From the NCBI GenBank assembly GCA_035624455.1, contig DASPRM010000068.1, positions 33,625 to 97,624 on the forward strand: DNA of 64,000 nt, in the 5' to 3' direction. Position numbers and translations under genes: made by a program. The number at the start of each line of letters is the position of its first letter. The first letter of the stretch is position 1. Shown piece after piece: positions 1 to 10,037 of this stretch. Source of the stretch: Terriglobales bacterium. GTDB taxonomy: Bacteria > Acidobacteriota > Terriglobia > Terriglobales > Acidobacteriaceae. The notes under the pieces were generated by a model. It searched no databases and had not been told where the DNA came from. It saw nothing but the letters and a program-made list of their open reading frames with translations.

Positions 1-636
1 GGGCACGAGACGGATTTCACGATCCTTGATTTTGCCGCTGATCTGCGGGCTCCAACCCCATCCGCGGCTGCGGAATTGGTGGTGCAATCGAAACATGAGA
101 TTGAGAATCGAGTATTAAACCTGCGCCAGCGGCTGGGTCGCGCGGCTCGGTATCGAGTCTTGCAGATGCGCCAGCGGCTTACGGAATTGGCGCAGCACGG
201 CGCCTTCCGCGGGATGGTGGATGCAATTCGACGCCGTCAACAGCGCCTTGACGAGCTCGCTTTCCGCCTGACCACCGTACAGGCAAACCATCTGCGGAAG
301 AATCATCGACGGCTTGATGTCGCGGCCGCCAGGCTGCGGCATCACGATCTGGGGCGCAGACTGCTATACATCTCCCGCGAACTGGCGAGCCGGCTGGGCG
401 CGCTCTCCGGCGCCACCCGTTCGCAATTGCAACGCAAGCGGGCCAGGCTGGAACAACTGAGCGCTCAACTCCAGGCGCTCTCCCCTACGAACATTCTGGA
501 GCGCGGATACGCGCTCGTGTTCAATGCTGCCGGCGAACTAGTGAAAGACGCAGAACAGGTAAGAGCAGGCGAAGAAATTACCGCTCAGGTCGCGAAAGGG
601 AAAATCGGCGCGGTGGTCCGTGATCGCAAACCCTAA
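1..636 (+). CDS. xseA: Exodeoxyribonuclease VII large subunit, C-terminal part (partial)
   Basis: Large subunit of exonuclease VII, which degrades single-stranded DNA to oligonucleotides in the cytoplasm. The frame is open from base 1, so the N-terminal OB-fold and part of the catalytic domain lie outside the window. The first residues read [20 protein letters not shown], the conserved stretch that closes the catalytic core, followed by APTPSAAAE. The rest is the long, Arg/Gln-rich helical coiled coil, and the end has the typical ILERGYALV segment. A TTG at 76 is inside the gene and is not its start. No xseB follows before cdaA. Identification is firm; only the C-terminal 211 residues are seen. 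Confidence 0.93.
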   Translation, partial: GHETDFTILDFAADLRAPTPSAAAELVVQSKHEIENRVLNLRQRLGRAARYRVLQMRQRLTELAQHGAFRGMVDAIRRRQQRLDELAFRLTTVQANHLRKNHRRLDVAAARLRHHDLGRRLLYISRELASRLGALSGATRSQLQRKRARLEQLSAQLQALSPTNILERGYALVFNAAGELVKDAEQVRAGEEITAQVAKGKIGAVVRDRKP

Positions 637-763
637 CCCGGCAAGGGCCACAGTTTTTTCTTATCGGGAGTGCCCGGGCACGCACCCTTGGAACCTAACT
701 CGCTGATTTAAAATAGGAATGTAAATCTCACTCCCTCCGGATCACATTGGGAAAGGATGCCGG

Positions 764-1645
764 ATGCCGCACATTTTTGGGCACTTACCGCACATGTCTC
801 TCACTTCGGTGATCGACATCCTGCTGGTTACAGTGCTCATTTACGAATTCCTCGCGCTGATCAAGGGCACACGCGCCGTACCAGTGCTTGTCGGAGTGGG
901 ATTCGTGGCGCTGGCGTTCTACGTGGCTCACGTTGCCGAGCTGCGGGCGGTGAATTTCCTGATGGGCAATCTGCTGCCCTACGCCATCTTTGCGCTCATC
1001 GTTGTATTCCAGAACGAAATTCGGCACGCCTTGGCGAAGATCGGGCGCAAGCTGACTTTCTCCCGTAGCAATCATGGCATGGCCGAGGCCTACGATGACA
1101 TAGTGCTCGCCGCCAACCTGTTCTCCCAGAGCCAGACGGGGGCCTTGGTGGTGATCGAGCGTGAAATCGGCCTGCGTACTTACATTGAGAGCGGAGTTCC
1201 ACTCGACGCCAAGCTCTCCTATGATCTGCTGGCGACGATTTTCCGTCCCAGCGCACCCTTGCACGACGGCGCGGTCATCGTGCAGAAGGACCGTATCGCG
1301 GCTGCGGCGTGCTTTTTGCCGCTCTCGATGAATCCGGTGCTTTCTACTCAGCTGGGCACTCGTCATCGCGCAGGAATTGGAATTACCGAGGAAACAGATG
1401 CGGTGGCGGTGATCGTTTCCGAAGAAACCGGCGCGATAAGCCTCGCGGTAGCTGGCAATGTCGAGCGCGATCTCACCGTAGAATATCTGCGCGAGCGGCT
1501 GGGAGAACTTCTCCGCCGCTACGTTCCGCCCATGGCCCTTCCGGCTCCTTTGGGGAGGCCGGAACCAGAAGAACCTACCGAGGAGAGCCGCGATTCTTCC
1601 CAAAGCCGTGCCGGCTCGGCAGGCGAAGGCACCCATGGAGTCTGA
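764..1645 (+). CDS. cdaA: Diadenylate cyclase CdaA (c-di-AMP synthase)
   Basis: Makes cyclic di-AMP from two ATP at the inner membrane. The N-terminus has about three hydrophobic helices (roughly residues 12-80). The DAC domain follows, with the DGA motif in PLHDGAVIV and the second nucleotide motif in GTRHRAGIGITEETDAVAVI. The length of 293 residues is normal for CdaA. The ATG at 764 is preceded by GGAAAGG; an internal ATG at 794 (MSLTSVIDIL) is an alternative start. The tail after residue 265 is acidic and low in complexity. It is followed after 2 bases by the YbbR regulator and then glmM, the classic cdaA-cdaR-glmM order that ties c-di-AMP to peptidoglycan precursor supply. Confidence 0.95.
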   Translation: MPHIFGHLPHMSLTSVIDILLVTVLIYEFLALIKGTRAVPVLVGVGFVALAFYVAHVAELRAVNFLMGNLLPYAIFALIVVFQNEIRHALAKIGRKLTFSRSNHGMAEAYDDIVLAANLFSQSQTGALVVIEREIGLRTYIESGVPLDAKLSYDLLATIFRPSAPLHDGAVIVQKDRIAAAACFLPLSMNPVLSTQLGTRHRAGIGITEETDAVAVIVSEETGAISLAVAGNVERDLTVEYLRERLGELLRRYVPPMALPAPLGRPEPEEPTEESRDSSQSRAGSAGEGTHGV

Positions 1646-1647
1646 GC

Positions 1648-2307
1648 ATGGTGGAATTTATCCATCGTTATGTGCTGCACAACATCGGACTGAAGCTGAT
1701 CTCCCTTGTGGCGGCAACGCTGTTGTGGATGGCCATCGCCCGTGAGCCGATGGAGGAAGTCACGCTCAGCGTTCCTATTGAATACCAGAATGCTCCAACG
1801 AACCTCGAGATCAGCACTGATGCACTGCCCCAGCTGCAGGTGCGGGTAAGTGGGCCCTCCAGCCGGATACACTCCTTGCGTCCCGCCGAGGTGCACGCGG
1901 TAATCGATTTGGTGGGAGCAAAGCCCGGCGAACGCACTTACGATCTCAGCACCTCGCGGGTTCGCGTACCCCGAGATATGCAGGTTGTGCAGGTGATTCC
2001 CAGCCAATTCCGCGTCAGCTTCGATAATCGCGCCACTCGAAGAGTGCGGGTCGAACCACGAGTGGTGGGAAGCTCAGCCCCGGGATTCAATCTGGAGCAA
2101 GTCGTGCCGGATCCCGATGCTGTTACCATCGTCGGCCCGGAGAAGCACGTTGCTGAAGTTGATTCTGTTGTTACCGATCCCGTCGATGCCAGCGGATTGA
2201 TGGGGAAAGCAACTTTCACTACTCACGTGTACATTTCCGATCCCCTGGTGCGATTGGCTAGTCCGTCGACGGTACATGTTACTGTGACAACCGGGCGGGG
2301 ACATTAG
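1648..2307 (+). CDS. cdaR: YbbR-domain protein, CdaA regulator CdaR-like
   Basis: Membrane-anchored partner of CdaA in the families studied. An N-terminal hydrophobic helix (about residues 14-30, LISLVAATLLWMAIA) is followed by extracytoplasmic beta-rich YbbR repeats (VSVPIEYQNAP-like and RVEPRVVG-like segments), about two in 219 residues. That is shorter than Bacillus CdaR. The frame is open far upstream inside cdaA, but the ATG at 1648, 2 bases after the cdaA stop, gives the correct membrane-anchor N-terminus. It is probably translationally coupled to cdaA. The family call is good; the regulatory role is taken from the conserved gene order. Confidence 0.85.
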   Translation: MVEFIHRYVLHNIGLKLISLVAATLLWMAIAREPMEEVTLSVPIEYQNAPTNLEISTDALPQLQVRVSGPSSRIHSLRPAEVHAVIDLVGAKPGERTYDLSTSRVRVPRDMQVVQVIPSQFRVSFDNRATRRVRVEPRVVGSSAPGFNLEQVVPDPDAVTIVGPEKHVAEVDSVVTDPVDASGLMGKATFTTHVYISDPLVRLASPSTVHVTVTTGRGH

Positions 2308-2329
2308 GACTCAGGAGAACGTACTGCAC

Positions 2330-3706
2330 ATGAGGATGCTTTTTGGAACCGACGGAATCCGTGGTGTGGCGGGAGAGCCGCCCCTGGACTGCAACACAGT
2401 TTTCGCTGTTGGGGTTGCGCTTGGCCAGCATCTGACGCGGAGCCATCGAAATCCACGTGCGGTAATCGGGCAGGACACTCGCGAATCAAGTTGCTGGATC
2501 GCGGAGGTCGTCACCAAAGGTCTGGAATCCGCCGGGGTGCGGGTGACTAGCGCTGGCATCATCACTACCCCCGGGGTGGCATTTTTGGCGCGCCAGGCCT
2601 TTGAGGCGGGGATCGTTATTTCGGCGTCGCACAATCCGTGGACTGACAATGGCATCAAGGTATTCGGGCACGACGGCTACAAGCTGTCCGATGAGGTTGA
2701 AGAGCAGATCGAAGAGAGCATCTTCAAGCTGTTGCATGGCCGCAGCCAGGAATCGACTGTGGCCAGCGCGGCGATGTCCAAGGCTCCGGAGTCGGTCGGC
2801 ACTCATCCTGAGCTGCTTTCGCAGTATGTCGATTGGCTCAGCCAGCAGGTGAGGGGGGCAGACTTATCAGGACTCACTGTGCTCGTTGATTGCGCCAACG
2901 GAGCGGCGACCCCGGTAGCGCATCGTGTTTTTCAAGCTTGCCGAATTCGAGCGGACTATCTGCACGACACGCCGAACGGCCGCAACATCAACGAAGCCAG
3001 CGGAGCGCTGCATCCTGAAGTTGTGGCCGCAGTTGTTTCTGCGGCGAATGGCAAGTACGACCTGGGTGTTACCTTCGACGGCGATGCAGATCGTGCCTTA
3101 TTCTGTGATGCCGCAGGAAGAGTCGTGAATGGTGACGCGGTGCTTTTGCTGGCAGGACGCGAGATGCAATCCCGGGGCACACTCAAGGGAAACGCAATTG
3201 TGGCGACCACGATGTCCAACATGGGCCTGGAGGTTGCACTCAAGCACTCTGGCATCCGCATGCTGCGCGCTCCCGTGGGCGACAAGTACGTCCTCGAGCA
3301 GATGCATAGCACCGGCGCGACTCTGGGCGGCGAGCAGTCCGGCCACATCATCTTTCGCGACGGCGACGCCACGACTGGCGATGGCCTACTGACAGCTTTG
3401 CGGGTGATGCGAGCCGTGGCTGCTTGCGGCAAGCCGCTAAGCGAGTTGGTCGCTGACCTAAGAGTGTTTCCACAAGTGATCCGTAACGTGCGGGTGCGCG
3501 AAAAGAAGCCGCTGGATCAGCTTTCGGAGGTGAGCACCGTGATCCGGCAGGCGGAATCTGAACTCAACGGTAGTGGCCGCGTAGTCGTTCGCTACTCGGG
3601 GACGGAGGCGCTGGCGCGGGTGATGGTGGAAGCAGAGTCGGAAGAGAAGATGAAGCGGCTCACGGAAGCCATTGCGGGGGCGATTCAGAAAGCGATCGGA
3701 GTGTGA
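2330..3706 (+). CDS. glmM: Phosphoglucosamine mutase GlmM
   Basis: Converts glucosamine-6-phosphate to glucosamine-1-phosphate for UDP-GlcNAc synthesis in the cytoplasm. All family motifs are present: the N-terminal FGTDGIRGVAG, the phosphoserine loop ISASHNP with the active serine at residue 100, the magnesium loop FDGDADR, the sugar-binding GGEQSGH and the C-terminal phosphate loop RYSGTE. The 458 residues fit the usual 445-460. It lies 22 bases downstream of the YbbR gene in the same operon. Confidence 0.97.
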   Translation: MRMLFGTDGIRGVAGEPPLDCNTVFAVGVALGQHLTRSHRNPRAVIGQDTRESSCWIAEVVTKGLESAGVRVTSAGIITTPGVAFLARQAFEAGIVISASHNPWTDNGIKVFGHDGYKLSDEVEEQIEESIFKLLHGRSQESTVASAAMSKAPESVGTHPELLSQYVDWLSQQVRGADLSGLTVLVDCANGAATPVAHRVFQACRIRADYLHDTPNGRNINEASGALHPEVVAAVVSAANGKYDLGVTFDGDADRALFCDAAGRVVNGDAVLLLAGREMQSRGTLKGNAIVATTMSNMGLEVALKHSGIRMLRAPVGDKYVLEQMHSTGATLGGEQSGHIIFRDGDATTGDGLLTALRVMRAVAACGKPLSELVADLRVFPQVIRNVRVREKKPLDQLSEVSTVIRQAESELNGSGRVVVRYSGTEALARVMVEAESEEKMKRLTEAIAGAIQKAIGV

Positions 3707-3825
3707 GATTTCCCTTCCGACGCTGTCTATCGCGGAACCGCGAGGTGTTTCGACTCGGGTCGGGGCTGGTTAACCCGGCCCTCGCTCAACATGACAAGTA
3801 GTAGGAGAACGGCGGCACGGCAGGA

Positions 3826-6606
3826 TCATTCTAAATCCCGCCAGTTCGGCCCTACTCCCAATTCCACCAGTAACGGCACTCGCAATGGATGGACATTCTC
3901 CATCTTTTCGCGGACGAGGCGGCGCATGATCTCCACCTCGTCTTCGGGCACTTCGAAGACCAGCTCGTCGTGGACCTGCAGCGTCATTCGCGATTTCAGC
4001 TTCCGTTCCCGCAACTCGGCGTCGATCTGGATCATCGCCAGCTTGATGAGGTCAGCGGCCGTGCCTTGCAGAGGCGTGTTCACCGCCGTGCGTTCGGCGA
4101 AGCCGCGCTGGTTGGCGTTCTTGCTGTTGATGTCGGGGATGGGACGGATCCGGCCAAAGAGCGTTCGCACTCTCTGATCGCGCCGCGCTGCATCGAGCGT
4201 GCGATCGATGAACGCCCGCACCCCGTAGTATTTCTCGAAGTAGGCATCAATGAACTGCTTGGCTTCCTTGGGCTCGATGCTGAGCTGCTGTGAGAGACCG
4301 AATGCCGATAATCCGTAGACGATGCCGAAATTCACGACCTTGGCGCGCCGGCGGTGCTCGGCGTTCACCATCAGCGGAGGGACGCCGAACACCTGCGCTG
4401 CGGTGAGCGTGTGAATGTCGTCGCCGCGGCGGAAGGCATCCACCAGCAGCTTGTCTTCCGAAAAGTGAGCCAGCAGGCGAAGCTCGATCTGCGAATAGTC
4501 CGCCGACATCAGCACGCAGCCGGGTTCAGCGATGAATGCAGCACGAATCTCGCGACCCAGTTCGGTGCGAATGGGAATGTTCTGCAGGTTGGGATTTTTG
4601 GAAGACAGGCGTCCCGTCGCGGTGTTGGTCTGATCGAACGTAGTGTGCAACCGCTGAGTGCATTGGTTCAACAACGCAGGCAGGGCATCCACGTAGGTGG
4701 ATTTCAACTTGGACAGCTGGCGATATTCGAGCACCAGCTTCGGCACTTCGTGTTGCAGAGCCAACGCTTCGAGGACGTCCACCGCCGTAGAAATCATCTT
4801 GCCCTTGCCATATTTCACGGGCTTGGGCAGATTGAGCTGATTGAAGAGCACATCCCCGAGCTTCCGCGGAGAATTGATGTTGAACTCCGTGCCAGCCGCG
4901 TCATAGATCTTTCGCGCGACCGCACCGATCTCGCGGTCCAGGCGCCTGGACATCTCCGCCAGCACATCGCAGTCAATCTTGACTCCGGTTTTTTCCATGC
5001 CGGCGAGCACGGGAAGCAGAGGGAGATCGATGTCGCGATAGACCGCAGCCAGTCCAGCCTGCTCTATTTCTTTGCGCAAGGATTCGGCAAAGCGATACGT
5101 AACATCAGCTGATTCGGCCAGCGATCCTGAGAGATTAAGATTGAATTTCCGCAGCGCAATTTCCGGCAGGCGATGGCTGGAGTACGTTGGATCGAGAAGA
5201 TAGGAGTAGAGCATGGGCTCATCGCGCACACCGGCAAGCGCAATCCCGCGCTGCTCCAGGGCCTGCATGGCGCTCTTGTAGTCGTGCACCGACTTGGGAA
5301 TCCCGGGATCTGAGAGAATGGATTTCAACTTGGCTGCGGTGGGTGCATCATCCCAGTTGATGACCCACGCTTTGCCAGACGTTGGTGAGACGGCAATATT
5401 CCTAACCGTGGGCGGTGCCGCCATTGTGGCGGCTACCAGCAGCGGGGCTTGTTCCTCGTCGGATTCGGTCAAAGACTCGTCCGGCGTTCCAGTCTCGCCG
5501 CCGTCCGCCGTGAAGTCTAATGCCACTGCCAGCGCAGCACCGGCAGGTAGCGCAGACAGTGCATCCGCAACTTCCTTCGGCGATTTAGCATCGCGATAGT
5601 CGGTCTGGCTCAGGTCGATACCGGAGACCAGATCTTTCAGCAGAGAAGTAAACTCCAGTTCTGTGAACAGGGCCCTCAGCTCTCCGATTTTGGGATCGGC
5701 CGAGCGCATGGGCTCGAGATCGAGCGTGATCGGTACGTTGCAATCGATCGTCGCCAGCTGCTTGCTCCACAGAATGTTCTCGCGATTCTGCAGCAACGAC
5801 TCGCGATATGTTTTCCGCTCGACCTCCTGGGCACGATCCAGCGCCGCTTCGACCGTGCCAAAGCGCTGGATGAGATCGACCGAGCCTTTATCACCAATGC
5901 CCGGAGCGCCAGGAATGTTGTCGATCGAATCTCCGCGTAGCGCCATCACGTCTATCACACGCTCCGGTGGCACGCCCAGGATTTCCTCTACCTTGGCGCG
6001 GTCGGCGATCAGGTTGTCCTTGGGCGGGTTCAGAACGAGGACTTTTTCATTGACCAGCTGCAGCATGTCTTTGTCGCTGGACACGACATAAACCGGATAA
6101 GAGAGCTCCGCAGCCTGGCATGCCAGTGTACCGATGACGTCATCGGCTTCGAAGCCCGCCACTTCGAGTATCGGAATGCGATATGCCTCCAGTGCCCGCC
6201 GGATGTAGGGAATCTGCTGCGCCAGGTCGCCGGGCATCTCTTTGCGATTGGCCTTGTAGCCCTTGTACTCGATTTCCTGAAAGGTCTGTGTCTTCAGATC
6301 AAACTTGCGGACCGCGGTGACTGTTGCGGCCTGGGTGTCCCGAAAAGTAGGGCCGGCAGGATCGAAGATGGCCGCCAGGTACTCGGGATGGAAGTCGTCC
6401 CGAAGCTTGCGCAGCATATTGATGAACACGTAGCTGGCGCTGGTGGGAATGCCGGTCTTGGTAGACATTCCCCGCGCACGGGCCATGGCGTGGTAGGCGC
6501 GGAAGATGAACGAAAAGGCGTCAATGAGAAAGACGCGGCCTTTGGCCTCGGGGGTGAGCGCGGCTGGCGGGCTTGCATCAAGCTTTTCGTCGGTTAGCTG
6601 CGGCAC
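3826..6606 (-). CDS. polA: DNA polymerase I PolA, probably without proofreading
   Basis: Repair and Okazaki-fragment polymerase. The N-terminal 5'-3' exonuclease/FEN domain (RVFLIDAFSFIFRAYHA, then FEADDVIG and SSDKDMLQL) is intact. The C-terminal polymerase domain has motif A SADYSQIELR, O-helix RRAKVVNFGIVYGLS and motif C VHDELVFEVP. The middle 3'-5' exonuclease domain seems inactive: motif I reads LDFTADG instead of DTE, and motif II reads VHDYKSAMQAL, like exo-dead Pol I such as that of Geobacillus. No ATG lies before the FEN domain. I chose the GTG at 6606; a TTG at 6657, right after an in-frame stop, would add 17 residues. About 40 residues of non-conserved leader remain either way. It is convergent with glmM. 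Confidence 0.95.
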   Translation of the reverse strand: MPQLTDEKLDASPPAALTPEAKGRVFLIDAFSFIFRAYHAMARARGMSTKTGIPTSASYVFINMLRKLRDDFHPEYLAAIFDPAGPTFRDTQAATVTAVRKFDLKTQTFQEIEYKGYKANRKEMPGDLAQQIPYIRRALEAYRIPILEVAGFEADDVIGTLACQAAELSYPVYVVSSDKDMLQLVNEKVLVLNPPKDNLIADRAKVEEILGVPPERVIDVMALRGDSIDNIPGAPGIGDKGSVDLIQRFGTVEAALDRAQEVERKTYRESLLQNRENILWSKQLATIDCNVPITLDLEPMRSADPKIGELRALFTELEFTSLLKDLVSGIDLSQTDYRDAKSPKEVADALSALPAGAALAVALDFTADGGETGTPDESLTESDEEQAPLLVAATMAAPPTVRNIAVSPTSGKAWVINWDDAPTAAKLKSILSDPGIPKSVHDYKSAMQALEQRGIALAGVRDEPMLYSYLLDPTYSSHRLPEIALRKFNLNLSGSLAESADVTYRFAESLRKEIEQAGLAAVYRDIDLPLLPVLAGMEKTGVKIDCDVLAEMSRRLDREIGAVARKIYDAAGTEFNINSPRKLGDVLFNQLNLPKPVKYGKGKMISTAVDVLEALALQHEVPKLVLEYRQLSKLKSTYVDALPALLNQCTQRLHTTFDQTNTATGRLSSKNPNLQNIPIRTELGREIRAAFIAEPGCVLMSADYSQIELRLLAHFSEDKLLVDAFRRGDDIHTLTAAQVFGVPPLMVNAEHRRRAKVVNFGIVYGLSAFGLSQQLSIEPKEAKQFIDAYFEKYYGVRAFIDRTLDAARRDQRVRTLFGRIRPIPDINSKNANQRGFAERTAVNTPLQGTAADLIKLAMIQIDAELRERKLKSRMTLQVHDELVFEVPEDEVEIMRRLVREKMENVHPLRVPLLVELGVGPNWRDLE

Positions 6607-6723
6607 TGCGAGCGCCTGGGCCAAGCTCGAATGAACGGATTTTCTTTTTGCGGGCAACTAATCAAGTTTAGCAGGGGGTGAGAGGTAGAAAGGCCGGGCC
6701 AAGAGTGTCCGCGTCATATATGG

Positions 6724-6954
6724 TTATTTGCGGAACTCCGAGCGAGTCGCGCGGCGTTTCAGGATCAGCTCGATCACTCCGTAGACGACCACGCAAACCC
6801 AAAAATCGATGACCAAGCCGAGGTCGATACGAGGCACTCCCAGAGACACGCCATGGCGGGCGGCAGGCGGGAGTACCGGCATAAGAATGAGGAAATAGAT
6901 GGCATTCCCGATCAGGACCGCGGCCAGCGACTTATAGAAATTACGGAAAACCAT
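6724..6954 (-). CDS. Small two-helix membrane protein, unknown
   Basis: A 76-residue protein starting MVFRNFYKSLAAVLIGNAIYF. Two hydrophobic segments (about residues 8-27 and 45-66, VIDFWVCVVVYGVIELIL) are joined by a Pro-rich loop, and the C-terminus is basic. An upstream in-frame start at 6993 would add 13 residues (MQPGRR...) that do not look membrane-like. It lies between polA (same strand) and divergent recG. I do not recognise the family, and no function can be assigned. Confidence 0.6.
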   Translation of the reverse strand: MVFRNFYKSLAAVLIGNAIYFLILMPVLPPAARHGVSLGVPRIDLGLVIDFWVCVVVYGVIELILKRRATRSEFRK

Positions 6955-7094
6955 CCACTCTCTTTGACACCGCAGCCGCCTTCCGGGCTGCACAGAATGG
7001 CGAAAGAAACTCTGGGCAGTTCCCAGTTACGAACAGCGGGCTTCCGAGCCTCATCCACGCGAAAGCTCCGGCAACCCTGCTAACATCGCAGACA

Positions 7095-9281
7095 ATGCTG
7101 GAGTTAGACAGCCAGGTGCAGTACGTAAAAGGCGTCGGCCCGGCGCGTGCGGTGGCGCTCGCCGCCAAGGGTATCACCACTGTCGAAGATCTGCTCTATT
7201 ACCTGCCGTTTCGCTACGAGGACCGCTCCAACCCGCGCCGAATTGCCGACTTGCGCCCCGGGGAGATGGCAACCCTGGTTGCCGAAGTCCGCACTTCGGC
7301 GCTGTTTCGCACCCGGCGCATGCCCATCTTTGAGATGACGGTAGGCGAGTTGGGGGATCATCGGCCTCCCGAGTTTGGCAAATCGCCTCCCGCCACTATC
7401 AAGTGCATGTGGTTTAACGCGACCTATCTCAAAGATCGCTTCAAGCCGGGGCAGGTCCTTGCCCTCTACGGCAAAGTGGAGGAAGACAAGCGGCATCCTG
7501 GACGTCTGCAACTGATGCAGCCGCAGATCGAAGTGCTGAGCGAGGACCCCGAAGAGAACGAAGAAGCGCTGCCCGAATCCCTAGAGATCGGCCGCATCGT
7601 GCCCATCTACGAAGGCATGGGGAAGGGGATGCTGACCTCGCGGGGTTTGCGGCGCGTGATTCGCAGTGCTCTGGAAAGCGTGAATCCTGAGCTGCCTGAA
7701 ACTATTCCTGAGCCGGTCCGTAAGCGCATGGGGCTAATTCCCCGCATGCAGGCGTTCTGGCGCGCGCACTGGCCCGAGCCGGATGAACCCCTGCGCAATT
7801 TGCAGGCTTCGCGCAGTGCAGCGCATATCCGCCTCATCTTCGAAGAGCTCTTTTTCCTGCAACTCGGGCTGGAACTTAAGCGCCGCAGTCTCCGGGAACG
7901 CCCCGGGATCTCGTTCCGCCTCGACGAATCCATCCGTGAGGCTCTCAAGCGAATCTTGCCTTTCAAGCCCACCGCCGCACAAAAGAAGGTCCTGGGAGAA
8001 ATTGCCGCCGACATGCGCCAGGCGATCCCGATGCGACGGTTGCTGCAGGGCGACGTAGGATCGGGGAAAACCATCGTTGCGTTCCAAGCGGCCATCATTG
8101 CCATCGAAAATGGCTACCAGGTCGCACTGATGGCGCCCACGGAAATCCTGGCTACGCAGCATTACTTTTCTGCCCGCAGCATCCTCGAAAAAGCGGGGTA
8201 CCGGATCGTGCTGCTCACCGGATCGCTCGAACAGGACCGCAAACGCGACATCCGCCGCCACCTCGCCCAGGGCAATGCTCAGCTGGTCATCGGGACACAC
8301 GCCTTGATCGAGGAGAAAGTCGAATTCGCCCGCCCGGGGCTGATCATCGTGGACGAGCAGCACCGATTCGGCGTGATGCAGCGCCTGAAAATAATGAAAA
8401 AGAGCAGAGATGACGCCGAGAATACTCCGGAACCAGACGTTCTCGTCATGACCGCCACTCCGATTCCCCGAACACTGGCTCTCACCATTTATGGCGAACT
8501 CGACGTGAGCATCATCGACGAGTTGCCACCGGGCCGCACGCCGACCATTACCCGCCGCGTAGCAGACACGCGCTCGGATGAGGTCTTCGACTTCGTCCGC
8601 AAGCAGGTTGCAGCCGGTCACCAGGCGTATGTGGTCTATCCGGTGATCGAGGAAGGCGCAATGGAAGGGGAATTGAAAGCCGCGATCCAGATGTATGACG
8701 AGCTGCGCAAACACATACTTCCCGATCTGCGAATCGGCCTGCTGCACGGGCGCATGGAGGCCGACGAAAAAGATTCCGTCATGCGGCGCTTTCAGAGGCG
8801 CGAGCTGGACATCCTGGTATCAACCACAGTGATTGAAGTCGGGGTGGACGTTCCCAATGCCACCGTGATGGTGATCGAGCATGCCGAGCGCTTCGGGCTC
8901 TCGCAACTTCATCAGCTGCGCGGACGCATAGGGCGCGGCGCTGCCAAGTCTTATTGCATACTGATGACCGGCAGCAAGATTTCCGAGGAGGGCGAGCAAC
9001 GTTTGGCTACCATGGTCCGCACCCAGGATGGCTTCGAGATCGCCGAGACGGACCTGCAACTGCGTGGGCCCGGAGAATTCTTCGGAACCAGGCAATCCGG
9101 GATTCCCAGCTTTCGAGTCGCCAACCTGGTGCGCGATAGGGAGCTTATGGAGGCCGCGAGACGCGAAGCGGCGTTCGTCCTCAGCGGCAGCGCGGAGGTG
9201 CCTCAGTCGGAGGTCAGCCGCGCCCTGGTGCACCTGCGGGCCAGTTGGCAAAGGCGCTACGGCCTGGTGGAGGTAGGGTGA
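7095..9281 (+). CDS. recG: ATP-dependent DNA helicase RecG
   Basis: Branch-migrating helicase that remodels stalled forks and Holliday junctions. The N-terminal wedge/OB domain starts with the typical VQYVKGVGPARA and FRYEDRS. The helicase motor has Walker A GDVGSGKT, the RecG-type DEQH box (VDEQHRFGV), TATPIPRTLALT, and the C-terminal lobe HGRM...VSTTVIEVGVDVPNA and QLRGRIGRG. It ends with the RecG wedge-contacting segment FFGTRQSG. The length of 728 residues sits within the family range. It is transcribed divergently from the small membrane protein. Confidence 0.97.
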   Translation: MLELDSQVQYVKGVGPARAVALAAKGITTVEDLLYYLPFRYEDRSNPRRIADLRPGEMATLVAEVRTSALFRTRRMPIFEMTVGELGDHRPPEFGKSPPATIKCMWFNATYLKDRFKPGQVLALYGKVEEDKRHPGRLQLMQPQIEVLSEDPEENEEALPESLEIGRIVPIYEGMGKGMLTSRGLRRVIRSALESVNPELPETIPEPVRKRMGLIPRMQAFWRAHWPEPDEPLRNLQASRSAAHIRLIFEELFFLQLGLELKRRSLRERPGISFRLDESIREALKRILPFKPTAAQKKVLGEIAADMRQAIPMRRLLQGDVGSGKTIVAFQAAIIAIENGYQVALMAPTEILATQHYFSARSILEKAGYRIVLLTGSLEQDRKRDIRRHLAQGNAQLVIGTHALIEEKVEFARPGLIIVDEQHRFGVMQRLKIMKKSRDDAENTPEPDVLVMTATPIPRTLALTIYGELDVSIIDELPPGRTPTITRRVADTRSDEVFDFVRKQVAAGHQAYVVYPVIEEGAMEGELKAAIQMYDELRKHILPDLRIGLLHGRMEADEKDSVMRRFQRRELDILVSTTVIEVGVDVPNATVMVIEHAERFGLSQLHQLRGRIGRGAAKSYCILMTGSKISEEGEQRLATMVRTQDGFEIAETDLQLRGPGEFFGTRQSGIPSFRVANLVRDRELMEAARREAAFVLSGSAEVPQSEVSRALVHLRASWQRRYGLVEVG

Positions 9282-9407
9282 AATCGCAGAATTCTTGACA
9301 CGATTCGAGAAACACCAGAACATTAGCCGTGCAGCAGCGCAGCCTGCGTGTCTTCAAGGACACACAGTGAGCTTATTCGGCACTCCCGCTCAAGGAGGTC
9401 TTCCATT

Positions 9408-9764
9408 ATGGCTGTGAATCCGGTCGCTCCCACTCCCGAATTGCAGCTCGACACTGAAGAGACCCAGGCAGAAACGATTATCCACTGCAGTGGCAGAGTT
9501 ACCTCATCCACCTCGCCGCTACTGCAGGCCACGGTTAAGAAAGTGATTCCCGAGAAGAAGACCATCGTTCTAGACCTGTCGAAGGTAAGCTATCTGGACA
9601 GTTCTGGTATCGGTGCGCTGGTCAGCGTATGGGTTTCGGCGAAGAGGAACGGGTGCGAGCTGAAGCTGGTCAGCCTGAGCGATCGCGTGAAGGAACTGCT
9701 TCACCTGACCAATTTGGACAAGCTGCTTGCCACATCAAGATTTCCTGATAAGCCGAGTTTTTAG
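9408..9764 (+). CDS. STAS-domain anti-sigma factor antagonist
   Basis: A 118-residue single STAS domain of the SpoIIAA/RsbV type. Such proteins are phosphorylated on serine by an anti-sigma kinase and act in partner-switching regulation. The phosphorylatable serine lies in SYLDSSGIGALVS, after the usual beta strand TIVLDLSKV. The start is set by a near-perfect ribosome site, AAGGAGG at about 9391-9397, ten bases before ATG 9408; an earlier in-frame start at 9348 lacks one. No anti-sigma kinase or PP2C phosphatase gene is adjacent, so its partner must be encoded elsewhere. Confidence 0.85.
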   Translation: MAVNPVAPTPELQLDTEETQAETIIHCSGRVTSSTSPLLQATVKKVIPEKKTIVLDLSKVSYLDSSGIGALVSVWVSAKRNGCELKLVSLSDRVKELLHLTNLDKLLATSRFPDKPSF

Positions 9765-10037
9765 CCGGGAAACCTCCAGCACGTTCACGCGCGGCTTCGG
9801 TCGGTCGCGTACTCCGGGGTTGTCTGAAAATTCCGGTTGTGTGCCAGCGTTCAGCGTGCTGCTCGATGATTGATCGTCGTCGTGGTGTTCAGGCTTCACT
9901 AGTCGATTCAGGACTTTGATTCCCTTCATCAATATTTCTAATTTAGCCGCCCAGCGAGCTCCGAATACAATCCGGCAGTTCAAACGATCTTCTGTCGCCA
10001 AGGCGCAGAGCTCGGTATCTTTCACTCGGAGGGGACG

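Noticed and set aside
785..1636. Long minus-strand frame over cdaA
   Set aside because: Antisense shadow of cdaA; no ribosome site or recognised family.
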